64,000 bases of DNA from Metabacillus arenae. Its GTDB lineage: Bacteria > Bacillota > Bacilli > Bacillales > Bacillaceae. Under the pieces are notes generated by a model. That model had not been told where the DNA came from, did no database searches, and saw only the letters and a program-made list of their open reading frames with translations. The first letter of the stretch is position 1, and each line of letters starts with the position of its first letter. Below, in pieces: positions 27,277 through 36,868 of this stretch. The position numbers and the translations under genes were made by a program. The DNA lies in assembly GCF_014773385.1 (NCBI RefSeq), contig NZ_JACXAI010000032.1, forward strand, positions 1 through 64,000, written 5' to 3'.

Positions 27277-28746
27277 GTGAACTTCAAAAAAGTTGTAAAA
27301 CAAGCAAGTGTGGTAACCTTTGCTACAACAATACTAGTAAGTGGCGGATTCCAAGCTTCTGCCAAAGAAAAGGACTTTAGAGATTACAATAAAAGCTATG
27401 GTATTTCACATATTACACGTGAAGATATGAGTGAAATGGCTTTACAACATGGCAATGAAAAATTTGAAGTGCCAAAATTTGATGAGAAAACAATAAAAAA
27501 TATCCCTTCTGCAGAAGGATTAGATGTATGGGATACTTGGCCTCTGCAAAACGCTGATGGAACAGTAGCAGAATATAAAGGCTACCAAATCGTTTTTGGT
27601 CTGGCAGGAAACCCTAAAGACCCAAATGACACGTTTGTTTACATGTTTTACAAAAAAGAAGGCGACAATTCAATTAAAAACTGGAAAAATGCTGGTAAAG
27701 TATTTAAGGCTAGTGATAAATTCGGTCCAAATGATCCAATTCTAGACAAACAATCAGAAGAATGGTCAGGTTCTGCAACCTTAACATCTGATGGGGAAGT
27801 TCGCTTATTTTATACAAGCAGACAGAAAATGGAGCCAGAGGCAGGATATTATGGCAAACAAACCTTAACTACTGCTCAAGTCAACTTATCTCAACCAGAT
27901 TCTACTACGCTGAAAGTTGAAGGTGTAGAAGATTACAAAACCATCTTTGATGGAGACGGAAAATACTATCAAACTGTTGATCAAGCTTTCGGTAACGGGG
28001 ACTACTCTGATAATCATACATTAAGAGATCCTCACTATGTTGAAGAAAATGGTCGTAAATACCTTGTTTTTGAAGCAAACAGTGGAACGGAAGTTGGTTA
28101 CCAAGGAGAGGAATCTCTGTATAATAAAGCATACTACAGTAAGAGCGAAGCTTTCTTCCAAGCAGAAAAAACTAAATTGCTGCAAAGTGATAAAAAGGAC
28201 GCTGCTGAGTTAGCGAACGGTGTACTTGGGATTATTGAAATCAACGACGATTATTCGGTAAAAAAAGTAATGAAACCGTTGATTGGATCTAATACCGTAA
28301 CAGATGAAATTGAAAGACCTAACATCTTTAAAAAAGATGGAAAATGGTACTTGTTCACTAGTTCAAGAGGATCTAAAATGACCATTGACGGGATTGATTC
28401 CAAAGATATTTACTTGTTAGGATACGTGTCAGATTCCTTATCTGAAGGATACAAACCTTTAAATAAAACGGGAATTGTGCTGCATCATGATCTAGATCCT
28501 TATGATGTTACTTGGAATTATGCACACTATGCGATTCCTCAAGAGTCAGGTGATAATGTAGTTGTCACAAGTTACATGACCAACAGAGGTTACTTTGAAG
28601 ATCATAAATCTACCTTTGCTCCAAGCTTTTTACTTAACATTAAAGGATCCAAAACTTCTGTAGTGGAAGATAGTATCCTTGAACAAGGGCAAATATCAGT
28701 TAATGATGATGAAGATGATGACGAAGATGATGATGACAAAGAATAA
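27277..28746 (+). CDS. sacB: Levansucrase (GH68)
   Basis: 489-residue secreted fructosyltransferase. The signal peptide ends near FQASA. The GH68 catalytic residues are nucleophile Asp86 (WDTW), transition-state stabiliser Asp251 (RDP) and acid/base Glu346 (EIERPN). It builds levan from sucrose outside the cell. The C-terminus has an unusual run of Asp/Glu (about 475-487). The start codon is GTG 27277, six bases after AAGAGGGAG. No levanase, SacY-type antiterminator or sucrose PTS gene lies nearby. Inulosucrase or invertase-type activity is less likely, given full sequence agreement with Bacillus levansucrases at the catalytic motifs. Confidence 0.93.
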   Translation: MNFKKVVKQASVVTFATTILVSGGFQASAKEKDFRDYNKSYGISHITREDMSEMALQHGNEKFEVPKFDEKTIKNIPSAEGLDVWDTWPLQNADGTVAEYKGYQIVFGLAGNPKDPNDTFVYMFYKKEGDNSIKNWKNAGKVFKASDKFGPNDPILDKQSEEWSGSATLTSDGEVRLFYTSRQKMEPEAGYYGKQTLTTAQVNLSQPDSTTLKVEGVEDYKTIFDGDGKYYQTVDQAFGNGDYSDNHTLRDPHYVEENGRKYLVFEANSGTEVGYQGEESLYNKAYYSKSEAFFQAEKTKLLQSDKKDAAELANGVLGIIEINDDYSVKKVMKPLIGSNTVTDEIERPNIFKKDGKWYLFTSSRGSKMTIDGIDSKDIYLLGYVSDSLSEGYKPLNKTGIVLHHDLDPYDVTWNYAHYAIPQESGDNVVVTSYMTNRGYFEDHKSTFAPSFLLNIKGSKTSVVEDSILEQGQISVNDDEDDDEDDDDKE

Positions 28747-28832
28747 TAAAGTCTATCAAGCTGTTTAATTCCAAAAAATGTAATCTATATTTAAGAAGAT
28801 AATTAAAAATTCATCCTCAGATTGAGGGAAAA

Positions 28833-28868
28833 GAAAATGGTGATAGTGTATCGCCATTTTCTTTTTTT
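28833..28868 (+). terminator. Strong terminator after sacB
   Basis: GAAAATGGTGATA (28833-28845) pairs with TATCGCCATTTTC (28849-28861) with one G-T pair, followed by seven T. Confidence 0.9.
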
Positions 28869-28900
28869 ACGCAATTTAAATGATGGAACAATGAACCCTT

Positions 28901-29116
28901 GGAAAAACAGCCCTCGGTCTAAAAATTACGGATGAAAATGGAAATCGAATTGGACTTTTGCGATCACTTGTAAAGTTTTTCAGCACATTTCTCAGCACTA
29001 TCATTCTATTTATAGGGTACCTTATGGTAGCTTTTCATCCAGAAAAAAGAGCACTGCATGATTTGATCGCTGGTACCTATGTTATGAAAAGTTCAATAAT
29101 AATTACTCGTACTTAG
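28901..29116 (+). pseudogene. RDD-family membrane protein, 3' remnant
   Basis: An open frame without a start encodes the C-terminal half of an RDD protein: LGLKITDENGNRIGLLRS, a membrane segment, then FHPEKRALHDLIAGTYVM, the typical end of the family. A stop codon (28892) precedes it in frame and no N-terminal Arg-Asp-Asp segment is present. It lies just after the sacB terminator and has no ribosome site, so it is a gene relic. Confidence 0.8.
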
Positions 29117-29357
29117 ACTCCTTCCTTTAATTAAGCCTGACCTGAATTCTTTTAGGTTGGGCTTTTATTTATGAAAATTATATACCTGCAATCTTAAAGC
29201 CTATGCTTTTCTACTGCAAGTATTAACATGTTATAAAAAATTTATCTCGCGTAGTCACCATTCTCCATCTACTTCTTTAATATTTTTTGAAAAGCCTTCG
29301 CTTGAAAGGCAATTTTCTCGTACAGCTATTTCCATAAAGCAAAACAATAATTTAATT

Positions 29358-29460
29358 AGGAATCGACATAGGTTATGGTATTCTGACTATTTCCAAAGAA
29401 ATAATTGTTGAAAAATCGATATTTGTAGAAAACTTTCTTGGAGTTTTATTAATTCAATGA
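29358..29460. repeat. Dispersed repeat P, copy 1
   Basis: It shares with 34222-34336 the sequence AGGAATNGACA, a ATTTCC block, GAAATAATTGT, GAAA, ATC, ATATTTGTA and a T-rich tail. About 100 bp, AT-rich. Here it lies 110 bp upstream of the LysM/propeller gene. The TTGTTGAAAA and TTGTAGAAAA words resemble Spo0A boxes (TGTCGAA) with one mismatch. Confidence 0.5.
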
Positions 29461-29569
29461 ATCTCAGACTTATACGAATAGTATATAGGTTTAGAAAGAG
29501 GTGCCATGTGTGAAAACAGGTCATCCTTTCTGGAGATTATTAATGGAATTTATATAAGGAAGTGGTAGG

Positions 29570-31390
29570 ATGCAATTTTTTTATACAGTTCGTTCTGGTG
29601 ATACGTTGTATCAGATTGCCAAGAGGTGGGAGCTTCCTGTAAGGTCGCTTATTGCTGCAAATAATTTACAGTCTCCTTACACAATTTTTGTTGGCCAGCA
29701 GTTGTCCATTCCACCAGGTGTAAATAAATACCGTGTGCAGGCTGGAGATTCAGTATTTCGGATTTCACAATTATTCGGGGTGCCTGTATCTGTGATTGTT
29801 GATGCTAACAAGCTTCAGATCCCCTATGTTATTCAGGTTGGCCAGCTGCTTGAAGTTCCACCTGGGGTTCCATATTATATTGTTCAACCAGGAGATACAC
29901 TGTTTCAGATCGCCAGACGATATAATGTGATAACCGATGGAAATGCTAATCATGAGCTGATAAGGCAAGTAAACCGACTGCCCTCAGCTGATCTTTTCCC
30001 AGGAATGAAATTAATGATCCCTTATGCTCCTCCCGGTGATCATGGTTTGATTGCATATACTTCAGATCAGAGTGGCCATTACGATATATGGTTATATAAC
30101 CCTAGAAATGGAGTAACGGTTCAACTGACAAATGAATTGGGAGAATCCTTTTCAGATCCGGAATGGTCACCAGACAGCACCAGAATCGCATTTATAGGAG
30201 AAAACAGAATTCTCTATGTCATTCATGTCCCAACAGGTTCCATCACCCGTATTGATCAATTGGAAGAAGAACCGGAATTTAGGTTAGATTGGTCACCTGG
30301 CAGCACATGGCTGGCTTATGTGAAGCGAGATCATATTGTCTTATATAATGTATTGACACACGAATCACAGAGCATCAATCAACCTGACGCATCAGATGTC
30401 AACTGGTTTCCAAACAGTTTAGAACTATTGTTTCAAGCACCAGATGCATCTGGCATTAGTCAACTGTTCAGGATTCGAACAGACGGAACTGGGAAGCAGC
30501 AAATAACAAGCAATACGGAAGGCCCTCTTCATAATGTTCATTTATCTTCAGATGGAACATTTGCCCTTTATACAACTCCAGGTGTCAGTATCTCAATTAT
30601 TCATACAGTCGAGCTCGCAACAGGTAATATATTTGAGGTAAAAGGGGGACCGCTTGCTAAAAACTATTACCCTGAATGGTCCCCGGATTCATTGCGAATA
30701 GCCTATAGTGCAACTGCTTATGAAGAAAGAGGATATTTTTCTCAAATCAGAACTGTTAGAAGAAGAGGGGAAAATGACAGGGTATGGGCAATTTCTGATT
30801 GTTTTGCGACGCCTGTCACATGGTCGCCTGACGGAAGAAAAATTGCTTATCTATCGGGCTGTGAGGAACAAGAATTTGCTGATGAAATGTGGGTTATTGA
30901 TCTAAATCATCCTGTACCAATTCGGCTAATAGAGGGAGTTACAATCATGGCTCTACAGTGGTCACCATCGCCGATCATTGAATTACCTAGAAAGCGATAT
31001 ACGAATCTTGTCTACAAGGTTAACTTTCAATATCCAGCATATTGGCAAAGAGTAAACAATGAACGATACGAAGGTGTTGACGGCTTTTTTCAAATTTCAG
31101 CTATTTCTGCAGATGAGAACATTCAAGAAGTGTGTCAAGCGGAAGCTTTTCATCAATTAATGCCTTATGGTTCAATGCCCCGAATAGTGAACACACAGAT
31201 TCAAAACCAAGAGGCATGCTTCATTTTCCCATCCGCAGACCAGCCTGCAGAAATGAGGAAACAGGCAGCCCTGATTGCACGCTATCCAAAGCCTGTTGAA
31301 ATACTAGAAACAGTTTACAATTACTTTATCTTATGGGCTGATCAGCCTCATATAAATGAAATCGCCTTGACACTCAATTTTATGGAATAA
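29570..31390 (+). CDS. Three LysM domains fused to a TolB-like propeller
   Basis: 606 residues without a signal peptide. Three LysM repeats at about 3-49, 52-96 and 101-152 (YTVRSGDTLYQIA, YRVQAGDSVFRIS, YIVQPGDTLFQIA) bind peptidoglycan or spore cortex. Then six or so PD40/TolB blades, each with a [EN]W[SF]PDS-type motif (about 160-475), and a C-terminal module of about 130 residues (from LVYKVNFQYP). Lack of a signal peptide and LysM content are common in spore-associated Bacillus proteins such as SafA. The combined architecture is unusual. AAGGAAGTGG precedes the ATG. Confidence 0.85.
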   Translation: MQFFYTVRSGDTLYQIAKRWELPVRSLIAANNLQSPYTIFVGQQLSIPPGVNKYRVQAGDSVFRISQLFGVPVSVIVDANKLQIPYVIQVGQLLEVPPGVPYYIVQPGDTLFQIARRYNVITDGNANHELIRQVNRLPSADLFPGMKLMIPYAPPGDHGLIAYTSDQSGHYDIWLYNPRNGVTVQLTNELGESFSDPEWSPDSTRIAFIGENRILYVIHVPTGSITRIDQLEEEPEFRLDWSPGSTWLAYVKRDHIVLYNVLTHESQSINQPDASDVNWFPNSLELLFQAPDASGISQLFRIRTDGTGKQQITSNTEGPLHNVHLSSDGTFALYTTPGVSISIIHTVELATGNIFEVKGGPLAKNYYPEWSPDSLRIAYSATAYEERGYFSQIRTVRRRGENDRVWAISDCFATPVTWSPDGRKIAYLSGCEEQEFADEMWVIDLNHPVPIRLIEGVTIMALQWSPSPIIELPRKRYTNLVYKVNFQYPAYWQRVNNERYEGVDGFFQISAISADENIQEVCQAEAFHQLMPYGSMPRIVNTQIQNQEACFIFPSADQPAEMRKQAALIARYPKPVEILETVYNYFILWADQPHINEIALTLNFME

Positions 31391-31403
31391 CAAATGGAAG
31401 GGA

Positions 31404-31440
31404 AAAGTAGGAACCTTTTTAGGGCTTTCTGCTTTTTTTT
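31404..31440 (+). terminator. Terminator after the LysM/propeller gene
   Basis: AAAGTAGGAA (31404-31413) pairs with TTTCTGCTTT (31426-31435) including two G-T pairs, and runs into eight T. The following 280 bp up to xpaC show no gene. Confidence 0.8.
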
Positions 31441-31719
31441 GTAAGATCAAAATATTAAAGCACTAAAGGGTATATAGCTAATTCTTTCAATTGATTAAAA
31501 GTATCAACTGCCATAGAAAACCACCATTAACTCTTCAACAAAAACTACGACCTAAGCCCTAGAATATTTTACTTTCACAGTCTATAGAAAAAATAGCCAT
31601 TTTCGTGTATTGTGAAAATAAGAAAGCCTATTTTCCCATACCTTTTGTTGAAAAACGAAACCTTAGGTCTATTCAATACGTAGTTTTAGAAAAGAGTTTA
31701 TGTCAGGAGTCGATATACG

Positions 31720-32385
31720 ATGAACTCACTTTTAACCTTTGTGGTTGGAATGATTATTGCTATCCCAACGGCAGTCTCTGTATGGCTGGTAAGCTATTTT
31801 GCTTTCGATCAAACCTTAATGCTTCCCGTTGCTCTTTCTTTTGGAGGAGGGATCCTTAGTTATGGATTAACCTCAGTTTTATTGAAGTACAATTTTTTGA
31901 AAAAACATCGTTTGACTAGAAGTGAATATCGCTATATAAAGAAAAATTTAGATGAAGCTAAGCCAAAAATTGATCGTTTAAATAAAGCCCTTTTCTCTAT
32001 TTGGAATATCTCGTCATTAAAGCAAAGAGTTGATTTAATTAGAATTACAAGAAAAATCTACAGCTTGACTAAAAAAGAACCGAGGCGATTTTTCCAAGCA
32101 GAACGATTTTATTTTTCCCATTTGGATTCAGCAGTAGAGCTTACAGAAAAATTTGCTTTCCTATCCTCTCAACCGAAAAAAAGCCGTGAGCTTGATCAAT
32201 CATTGCATGAAACAAACCAAACATTAAAGGAACTCCAACATACGATTGAACAAGATTTATATCAAGTTATTGAAGATGACATTAATCATTTGAATTTCGA
32301 AATCGATGTGGCCAAGCACACAATAAAATCATTAAAGGAGTCCCAATACCCAAAAAAGGCAGGAGATCTTAATGAACGAAAATAA
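31720..32385 (+). CDS. xpaC: XpaC-family protein
   Basis: 221 residues. Two N-terminal membrane segments (about 5-28 and 33-52) are followed by a charged helical domain. It belongs to the family first noted for hydrolysis of 5-bromo-4-chloroindolyl phosphate; a true enzymatic role is doubtful. In Bacillus it is always next to a TelA gene, as here, where the two reading frames overlap by 14 bases. AGGAG lies 11 bases before the ATG. Probably a membrane anchor or partner of TelA. Confidence 0.88.
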   Translation: MNSLLTFVVGMIIAIPTAVSVWLVSYFAFDQTLMLPVALSFGGGILSYGLTSVLLKYNFLKKHRLTRSEYRYIKKNLDEAKPKIDRLNKALFSIWNISSLKQRVDLIRITRKIYSLTKKEPRRFFQAERFYFSHLDSAVELTEKFAFLSSQPKKSRELDQSLHETNQTLKELQHTIEQDLYQVIEDDINHLNFEIDVAKHTIKSLKESQYPKKAGDLNERK

Positions 32386-33547
32386 ACAAACTTCGTTTAA
32401 TAATAAAAAAGATTCCGATTTAATGGATGATCTGCTTTCAAATCCATTTGGTGAAAATCAAAAAGCAGTGAATATTCAAACGGAGACCAACACACCAGTT
32501 AGACTTATTGACGTCATTCCAGAAGAAAATAAGGCCAAGGCTTATCAACTAGCAGAACAGATTGATCCAAAGAATCATCAAGCGATGATCACCTATGGTG
32601 CTCCTGCGCAAACGAAGCTATTGTCTTTCTCAAACACAATGCTTGAGCATGTCAAAAAGAAAGACATTGGTGAGGTAGGAACGATTATCAGCGACTTAAT
32701 GAAGAAGCTGGATGATGTGAACCCAGATGAATTAAAAGCAGGAAAGCCATCCTTAATTGGACGCATGTTTGGGAAGATTACTGGTTCTGTCCAAGAAGTC
32801 CTCTCAAGATATCAAAAAACAGGGGCACAAATTGACAGAATTAGTGTGAAGCTTGATAGCAGTAAAGATGTCCTATTATCAGATATCGTTATGCTTGAAA
32901 AGCTTTATGAAAACAACAAACAATATTTTCAAGCTTTAAACGTATACATTGCAGCAGGTGAATTAAAGCTGGAGGAATTGAATGGAAAGACGATTCCAGA
33001 GCTTAAACAGGCAGCAGAGTTAGCAAATGACCAAATGAAGGTGCAAGAAGTAAATGATATGGTTCAATTTGCTGAACGATTGGACAAACGTCTCCATGAC
33101 CTAAAGCTGAGCCGGGAGATTACCATTCAAAGTGCGCCGCAAATTCGACTTATTCAAAACACAAACCAGGCGCTTGTTGAAAAAATTCAATCTTCCATCA
33201 TGACAGCTATCCCGCTGTGGAAAAATCAGGTGGCGATTGCACTGACACTAATCAGGCAACGCCATGCAGTTGAAGCCCAAAAACAGGTTTCCAAAACAAC
33301 GAATGAATTATTATTAAAAAATGCCGAAATGCTAAAAACAAATACAATTGAAACGGCAAAAGAAAATGAACGCGGCTTAATCGACATTGAAACATTGAAG
33401 AAAACGCAAGAAAATTTACTTTCGACATTGGAAGAAACATTAAGAATTCAAGAGGATGGGCGTAACAAACGCCGTCAGGCCGAGAATGAACTAGCTTTAA
33501 TGGAAACTGGTTTAAGACAGAAGTTGCTGGAGGTTAAGGGGAAATAA
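32372..33547 (+). CDS. yaaN: TelA-family toxic anion resistance protein
   Basis: 391 residues, soluble and strongly helical, with long coiled-coil stretches in the C-terminal half. The family (TelA/KlaA, B. subtilis YaaN and YceH) is linked to tellurite and cell-envelope stress tolerance; the mechanism is unclear. Overlap with xpaC suggests translational coupling and joint work at the membrane. Confidence 0.9.
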   Translation: MNENKQTSFNNKKDSDLMDDLLSNPFGENQKAVNIQTETNTPVRLIDVIPEENKAKAYQLAEQIDPKNHQAMITYGAPAQTKLLSFSNTMLEHVKKKDIGEVGTIISDLMKKLDDVNPDELKAGKPSLIGRMFGKITGSVQEVLSRYQKTGAQIDRISVKLDSSKDVLLSDIVMLEKLYENNKQYFQALNVYIAAGELKLEELNGKTIPELKQAAELANDQMKVQEVNDMVQFAERLDKRLHDLKLSREITIQSAPQIRLIQNTNQALVEKIQSSIMTAIPLWKNQVAIALTLIRQRHAVEAQKQVSKTTNELLLKNAEMLKTNTIETAKENERGLIDIETLKKTQENLLSTLEETLRIQEDGRNKRRQAENELALMETGLRQKLLEVKGK

Positions 33548-33593
33548 AGTAAGATATTCCTTCAGAGAATTAAACTTATGAATTCAAAATAAA

Positions 33594-33629
33594 AAAAGCA
33601 GCAGAGTCCTTGAGGCTCCTGCTGCTTTT
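33594..33629. terminator. Bidirectional terminator between telA and the coiled-coil gene
   Basis: AAAAGCAGCAG (33594-33604) pairs with CTGCTGCTTTT (33619-33629). A runs on the left and T runs on the right let it serve the convergent genes on both strands. Confidence 0.9.
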
Positions 33630-33643
33630 CATTTTCCAAGGAA

Positions 33644-34036
33644 TTAAAAGCCATCTTCTCCGCCTGAAAACGAAATGTTAAGTCTGTTTTCTACTGTACG
33701 TAATCTTTGATTTAATCTGTTTAGACGGCGTGTATGGCGCTCATCATTTTGATTTAGTCGGTTAACCTCTTGGTTAAGCCTTGTTATTTCTCGATTCAAT
33801 CGAGTAATTTCCTGGTTTTGACGGTTATTTTCTCTGTCTAGTCTATTAATTTCCCTTGCTTGCTGCTCATGTTGCCTTTCAAGCGTCCTAACCCTTCTTT
33901 CAAGTGCCTGAGTTTGGGGCTGCTGTCTATCCGGAGTATATTGCTCTTGTTGATGGATATAAGGATTATAGTGATATTGCATATATGGTTGAGTTTGTTG
34001 TTTGATATTTTCATGGTAATAATTATATGGATACAT
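33644..34036 (-). CDS. Coiled-coil protein with Tyr/Gln-rich head
   Basis: 130 residues. The N-terminal 35 residues are rich in Tyr, His and Gln ([14 protein letters not shown]). Residues 40-125 form a coiled coil of near-exact heptads of the type [IV][TN]RLN[RQ]E. The C-terminus is SGGEDGF. ATG 34036 is chosen because GAGGAG lies ten bases upstream; the frame begins earlier only by a TTG inside that box. Composition resembles Bacillus spore-coat or exosporium structural proteins, but no family match is claimed. Monocistronic with its own terminator. Confidence 0.8.
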   Translation of the reverse strand: MYPYNYYHENIKQQTQPYMQYHYNPYIHQQEQYTPDRQQPQTQALERRVRTLERQHEQQAREINRLDRENNRQNQEITRLNREITRLNQEVNRLNQNDERHTRRLNRLNQRLRTVENRLNISFSGGEDGF

Positions 34037-34221
34037 TTGACCAACTCTCCTCAATTTTTTGTTGGGATAAATACCCTATAACTTATGTAAAAAACCCTAT
34101 AGTGACAGGGCAGACGCCTAAAAACCTCTCCAAAAGTATATTTGGAAATTAAGATGCCATTATAGTTCAGTGAAGAGAGTTTTAGGGAAGTCTTTTACAT
34201 GAACTTATACCAGCTTTAGAT

Positions 34222-34336
34222 AGGAATAGACACATAGCTTCAATATTGTAAAATTATTGCTGATTTCCCGAGAAATAATTGTAGAAATATCAATATTTGT
34301 AAAGATGTTTGTTGTAGTTATATTGATTTATTGAAA
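34222..34336. repeat. Dispersed repeat P, copy 2
   Basis: Second copy of the block at 29358-29460, about 65 percent alike by eye over 100 bp. It lies between the start of the coiled-coil gene and the end of brnQ. The rest of this 450-bp spacer contains a GGGGAT/ATCCCC inverted repeat (34448-34466) and a six-codon frame after a perfect AAAGGAGG; no gene is called. Confidence 0.5.
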
Positions 34337-34493
34337 TTCTGCTGTTATTTGACAAGGTTTTTATACAATTAAAAAGTAGAGCGCAAAAAAGTCGAATTAG
34401 CTTTGAATGTCACCCATTGAGCTCACTGTTGTGTAAAGGAGGATAGGGGATGCAGCAATCCCCCAAGTAGATCCCAAGTCTATTAGTAGCTAT

Positions 34494-35828
34494 CTATGAA
34501 ACTTTAGCATCCACTTCTTCGACTTCATCTGGTTTCTTGCTGAAATGGCTTAAAGCCATTCCAATCCCAGTACCAACAATCGCCGGGACAACCCATTCCA
34601 ACCCAACGGAGGAAAGGGGAAGGACATTTCGCACTGTTTGAAGTGGTCCAAGATTGAAGCCGAATGCATTTAACCCTCCGATGACAGCAAAGACCCCCGT
34701 GAATCCAATCGCACAGCCATAAACATTTTTAGAATTCTTAAAGAAATGATTAAAAAGTGTAAGTGTAATAAGCACAATTGTTATCGGATATGCTGTAACA
34801 AGAAATGGTACAGATACCTTCAAAATCTCAGCTAGACCTAAATTTGAAAGTGTAAATCCGATAAGTGTGACGGCTAGGACAATGGTTTTGTAGCTTGCTT
34901 TTGGAATAAGCTTTGAGAAGTATTGGCCGCAGGCCGTTGTTAAGCCGACTACTGTTGTAAAGCAGGCCAATGTAAAAATAAAGCCGAGCAAGGTTTTTCC
35001 GCCTGCACCTAATAATAGAGTAGACGCTGAAGTCAAGATTCTCGTACCACTGTCAAAAGAACCTTCTGCTGCCATTTTTCCGCCAATTAATCCTAGACTG
35101 ATATAAACCAATGATAGTAATACGCCAGCAATCATACTTGCTTTCAGTGTAAAGCTTGTTAACTGTTTTCGGTCTGTTACGCCTCTTTTTTGAATGGATG
35201 TGAGAATAACAATACCGAAGGCTAAGGCAGCGAGTGCGTCCATAGTAGAATAGCCTTCAATAAAACCTTTGAAAAAAGCTCCGTTTTCATAGTCTGCTGA
35301 TGGCGATTGGTATGGCGCATCCAGCTTTATAAAGCCTGATACACATAAGACAATAATGGATAAAAGCAAAACCGGAGTTATCCAGCGTCCCATGTATTTC
35401 TCCATTTTGGACGGGTTTAAGCTGATCACATAAACAAGTAGAAAGAAAATAGCAGAATATAAAAGTAAGGTGATAGGTGAGTTCCAAGTTTCATTTATAA
35501 ATGGCTTTACACCCATTTCATATGCTACATTTGCATTTCTGGGAATTGCGAGAAAGGGACCAATCGATAAATAAACGATCACTATAAACACTGTACTGAA
35601 AAGGGGATGGACACGATTTCCAATCGTTTGCGCCCCGCCTTTCACAAGTGAAACAGCAAACAAAACAGCAAAGGGCAGCCCAACCCCGGTGAGAATAAAG
35701 CCTAAGATGGAAAGCCAGAAGGATGTGCCAGATTGGACTCCTAAGTAAGGAGGGAAGATTAGGTTTCCTGCTCCAAAAAACATAGAAAATAACATGAATC
35801 CAATAAATAAAGTGTCTAATTTCTTCAT
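34494..35828 (-). CDS. brnQ: Branched-chain amino acid:cation symporter
   Basis: 444-residue membrane protein with about 12 segments of the LIVCS family. The conserved start FIGFMLFSMFFGAGNLIFPP is visible. It imports leucine, isoleucine or valine with Na+ or H+. A T-box leader upstream on the same strand shows control by uncharged tRNA. AAGGAG precedes the ATG. Confidence 0.93.
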   Translation of the reverse strand: MKKLDTLFIGFMLFSMFFGAGNLIFPPYLGVQSGTSFWLSILGFILTGVGLPFAVLFAVSLVKGGAQTIGNRVHPLFSTVFIVIVYLSIGPFLAIPRNANVAYEMGVKPFINETWNSPITLLLYSAIFFLLVYVISLNPSKMEKYMGRWITPVLLLSIIVLCVSGFIKLDAPYQSPSADYENGAFFKGFIEGYSTMDALAALAFGIVILTSIQKRGVTDRKQLTSFTLKASMIAGVLLSLVYISLGLIGGKMAAEGSFDSGTRILTSASTLLLGAGGKTLLGFIFTLACFTTVVGLTTACGQYFSKLIPKASYKTIVLAVTLIGFTLSNLGLAEILKVSVPFLVTAYPITIVLITLTLFNHFFKNSKNVYGCAIGFTGVFAVIGGLNAFGFNLGPLQTVRNVLPLSSVGLEWVVPAIVGTGIGMALSHFSKKPDEVEEVDAKVS

Positions 35829-35860
35829 TGTAATCTCTCCTTGTATAGTAAGAAAATAAA

Positions 35861-36115
35861 AAACCCGTCCCTAAAAAAGGGACGAGTTTGTGCTCGCGTT
35901 ACCACCCATTTTCTAGCAGTGTCAAAATACACTGCAGCTCTCAGTCAACGTACATTCATACGTAGTCCATTGTAACGGCGGAACCCCGTCAAAGCTTACT
36001 ATTTTCAGCTTTGCATCTCAGAGATGACTTTCGGACAAGTTCTGATCACGGCTCTCACCAAACGCCGATTCTCTGTAAAAACAGATTTCTTATCTTACTC
36101 TTCTCGTCATTAATT
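35861..36115 (-). promoter_or_regulatory. T-box riboswitch of brnQ
   Basis: On the minus strand: a stem I region with an AGAGAATCGGCG...GGTGAGAGCCG apical part, a small helix AAAGCT/AGCTTT, the T-box core GGGTGGTAACGCG (35895-35907), and a terminator stem formed by ACTCGTCCCT and AGGGACGGGT (about 35863-35887) followed by TTTTTT. Binding of uncharged tRNA would favour the antiterminator and raise brnQ expression. I could not settle the specifier codon by eye. A TATAAT (36122-36127) lies just upstream. Confidence 0.93.
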
Positions 36116-36315
36116 TTTATTATTATAAAATAATTTAATCAGAAGGAAATAAATGTGTCAATTCATTTTTTATCACTTCTGATAAATCCTCTATTCTTTG
36201 CACTAGAGCATCTTTTGCAAACACGTCATCTCATCCATGTTTCTACTACATTCAGCCTTAAAATATAAAAAACCGCTTTCTTTGTAAGTTGAACAAATTG
36301 AGAGGAGAGCGGATA

Positions 36316-36390
36316 ATGAGAATATCAAATCTAATTTTCTTATTAGCTCATAAAACCGTTAGTCATAAATTTTATAAAGGAATGATCTGA
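36316..36390 (+). CDS. 24-codon leader-like ORF before the HTH gene
   Basis: ATG 36316 follows a good GAGAGGAG box. The product would be a 24-residue, mildly hydrophobic, basic peptide (MRISNLIFLLAHKTVSHK...). Its stop codon ends one base before the TTG start of the next gene, and the ribosome site of that gene lies inside it, so translation of the two is probably coupled. It may be a leader peptide or a very small membrane-active protein. Confidence 0.45.
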   Translation: MRISNLIFLLAHKTVSHKFYKGMI

Positions 36391-36391
36391 A

Positions 36392-36622
36392 TTGTACCTT
36401 ACTATAAAAGAAGCCGCCGAGTACTTGGATCTCTCAGAATCCAATATTGAGAACCTTATATTGCAGCGAAAAGTCCGGGCTGTTCATGATGGGGACCAGT
36501 ATCTAGTTTTCAAGGACCAATTCAAAAGTCATCTAGAACAGGTAGAAAAATATAAGAAGCTGGTAGAAGAGGTTTTAAATGAACCAATCCCTGAGGATAT
36601 AGATGTGAAGGATGAAGACTGA
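36392..36622 (+). CDS. Small excisionase-type HTH protein
   Basis: 76 residues. Residues 1-50 form a MerR/excisionase-like winged helix (MYLTIKEAAEYLDLSESNIENLI), and a charged, acidic tail follows (about 51-76). The start is TTG 36392 after AAAGGA. Such stand-alone domains bind DNA and may be regulators; no recombinase or phage gene is near, so an excisionase role is unlikely. Confidence 0.75.
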   Translation: MYLTIKEAAEYLDLSESNIENLILQRKVRAVHDGDQYLVFKDQFKSHLEQVEKYKKLVEEVLNEPIPEDIDVKDED

Positions 36623-36640
36623 TATAGAGATATAATGAAA

Positions 36641-36654
36641 AGAAAGCGTTTTCA
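36641..36654. promoter_or_regulatory. Candidate CcpA (cre) site
   Basis: AGAAAGCGTTTTCA fits the cre consensus at 10 of 11 defined positions. It lies just after the HTH gene, 215 bp before nnrD, next to a TATAAT (36631-36636) that could be a -10 element. Confidence 0.5.
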
Positions 36655-36868
36655 TGTTAACATTATCTGATTTAAAGTAATTAAATATTAATATATCCAT
36701 GTTTATGTCCCTGTTCAATCAAAGAGCCTAACCTGATCTGAAGGGCTCTACCTAGATGGACACACCTTGGACTTTTTGTTCATTTTATAGGGGGCTTTTT
36801 TATGTAGTCGTTTAAAACATCTCATTAATTGGAATATGAAAAGTAAGTAGAAAGGAGGGGCCATAATC

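Noticed and set aside
34450-34470. Six-codon frame after a perfect AAAGGAGG box
   Set aside because: Too short to support as a gene; may be a relic or leader, but nothing follows it on that strand.
36122-36161. TTGACA and TATAAT as promoter of the T-box transcript
   Set aside because: The two boxes are 28 bp apart, too far for a standard sigma-A promoter; only the -10 may be real.
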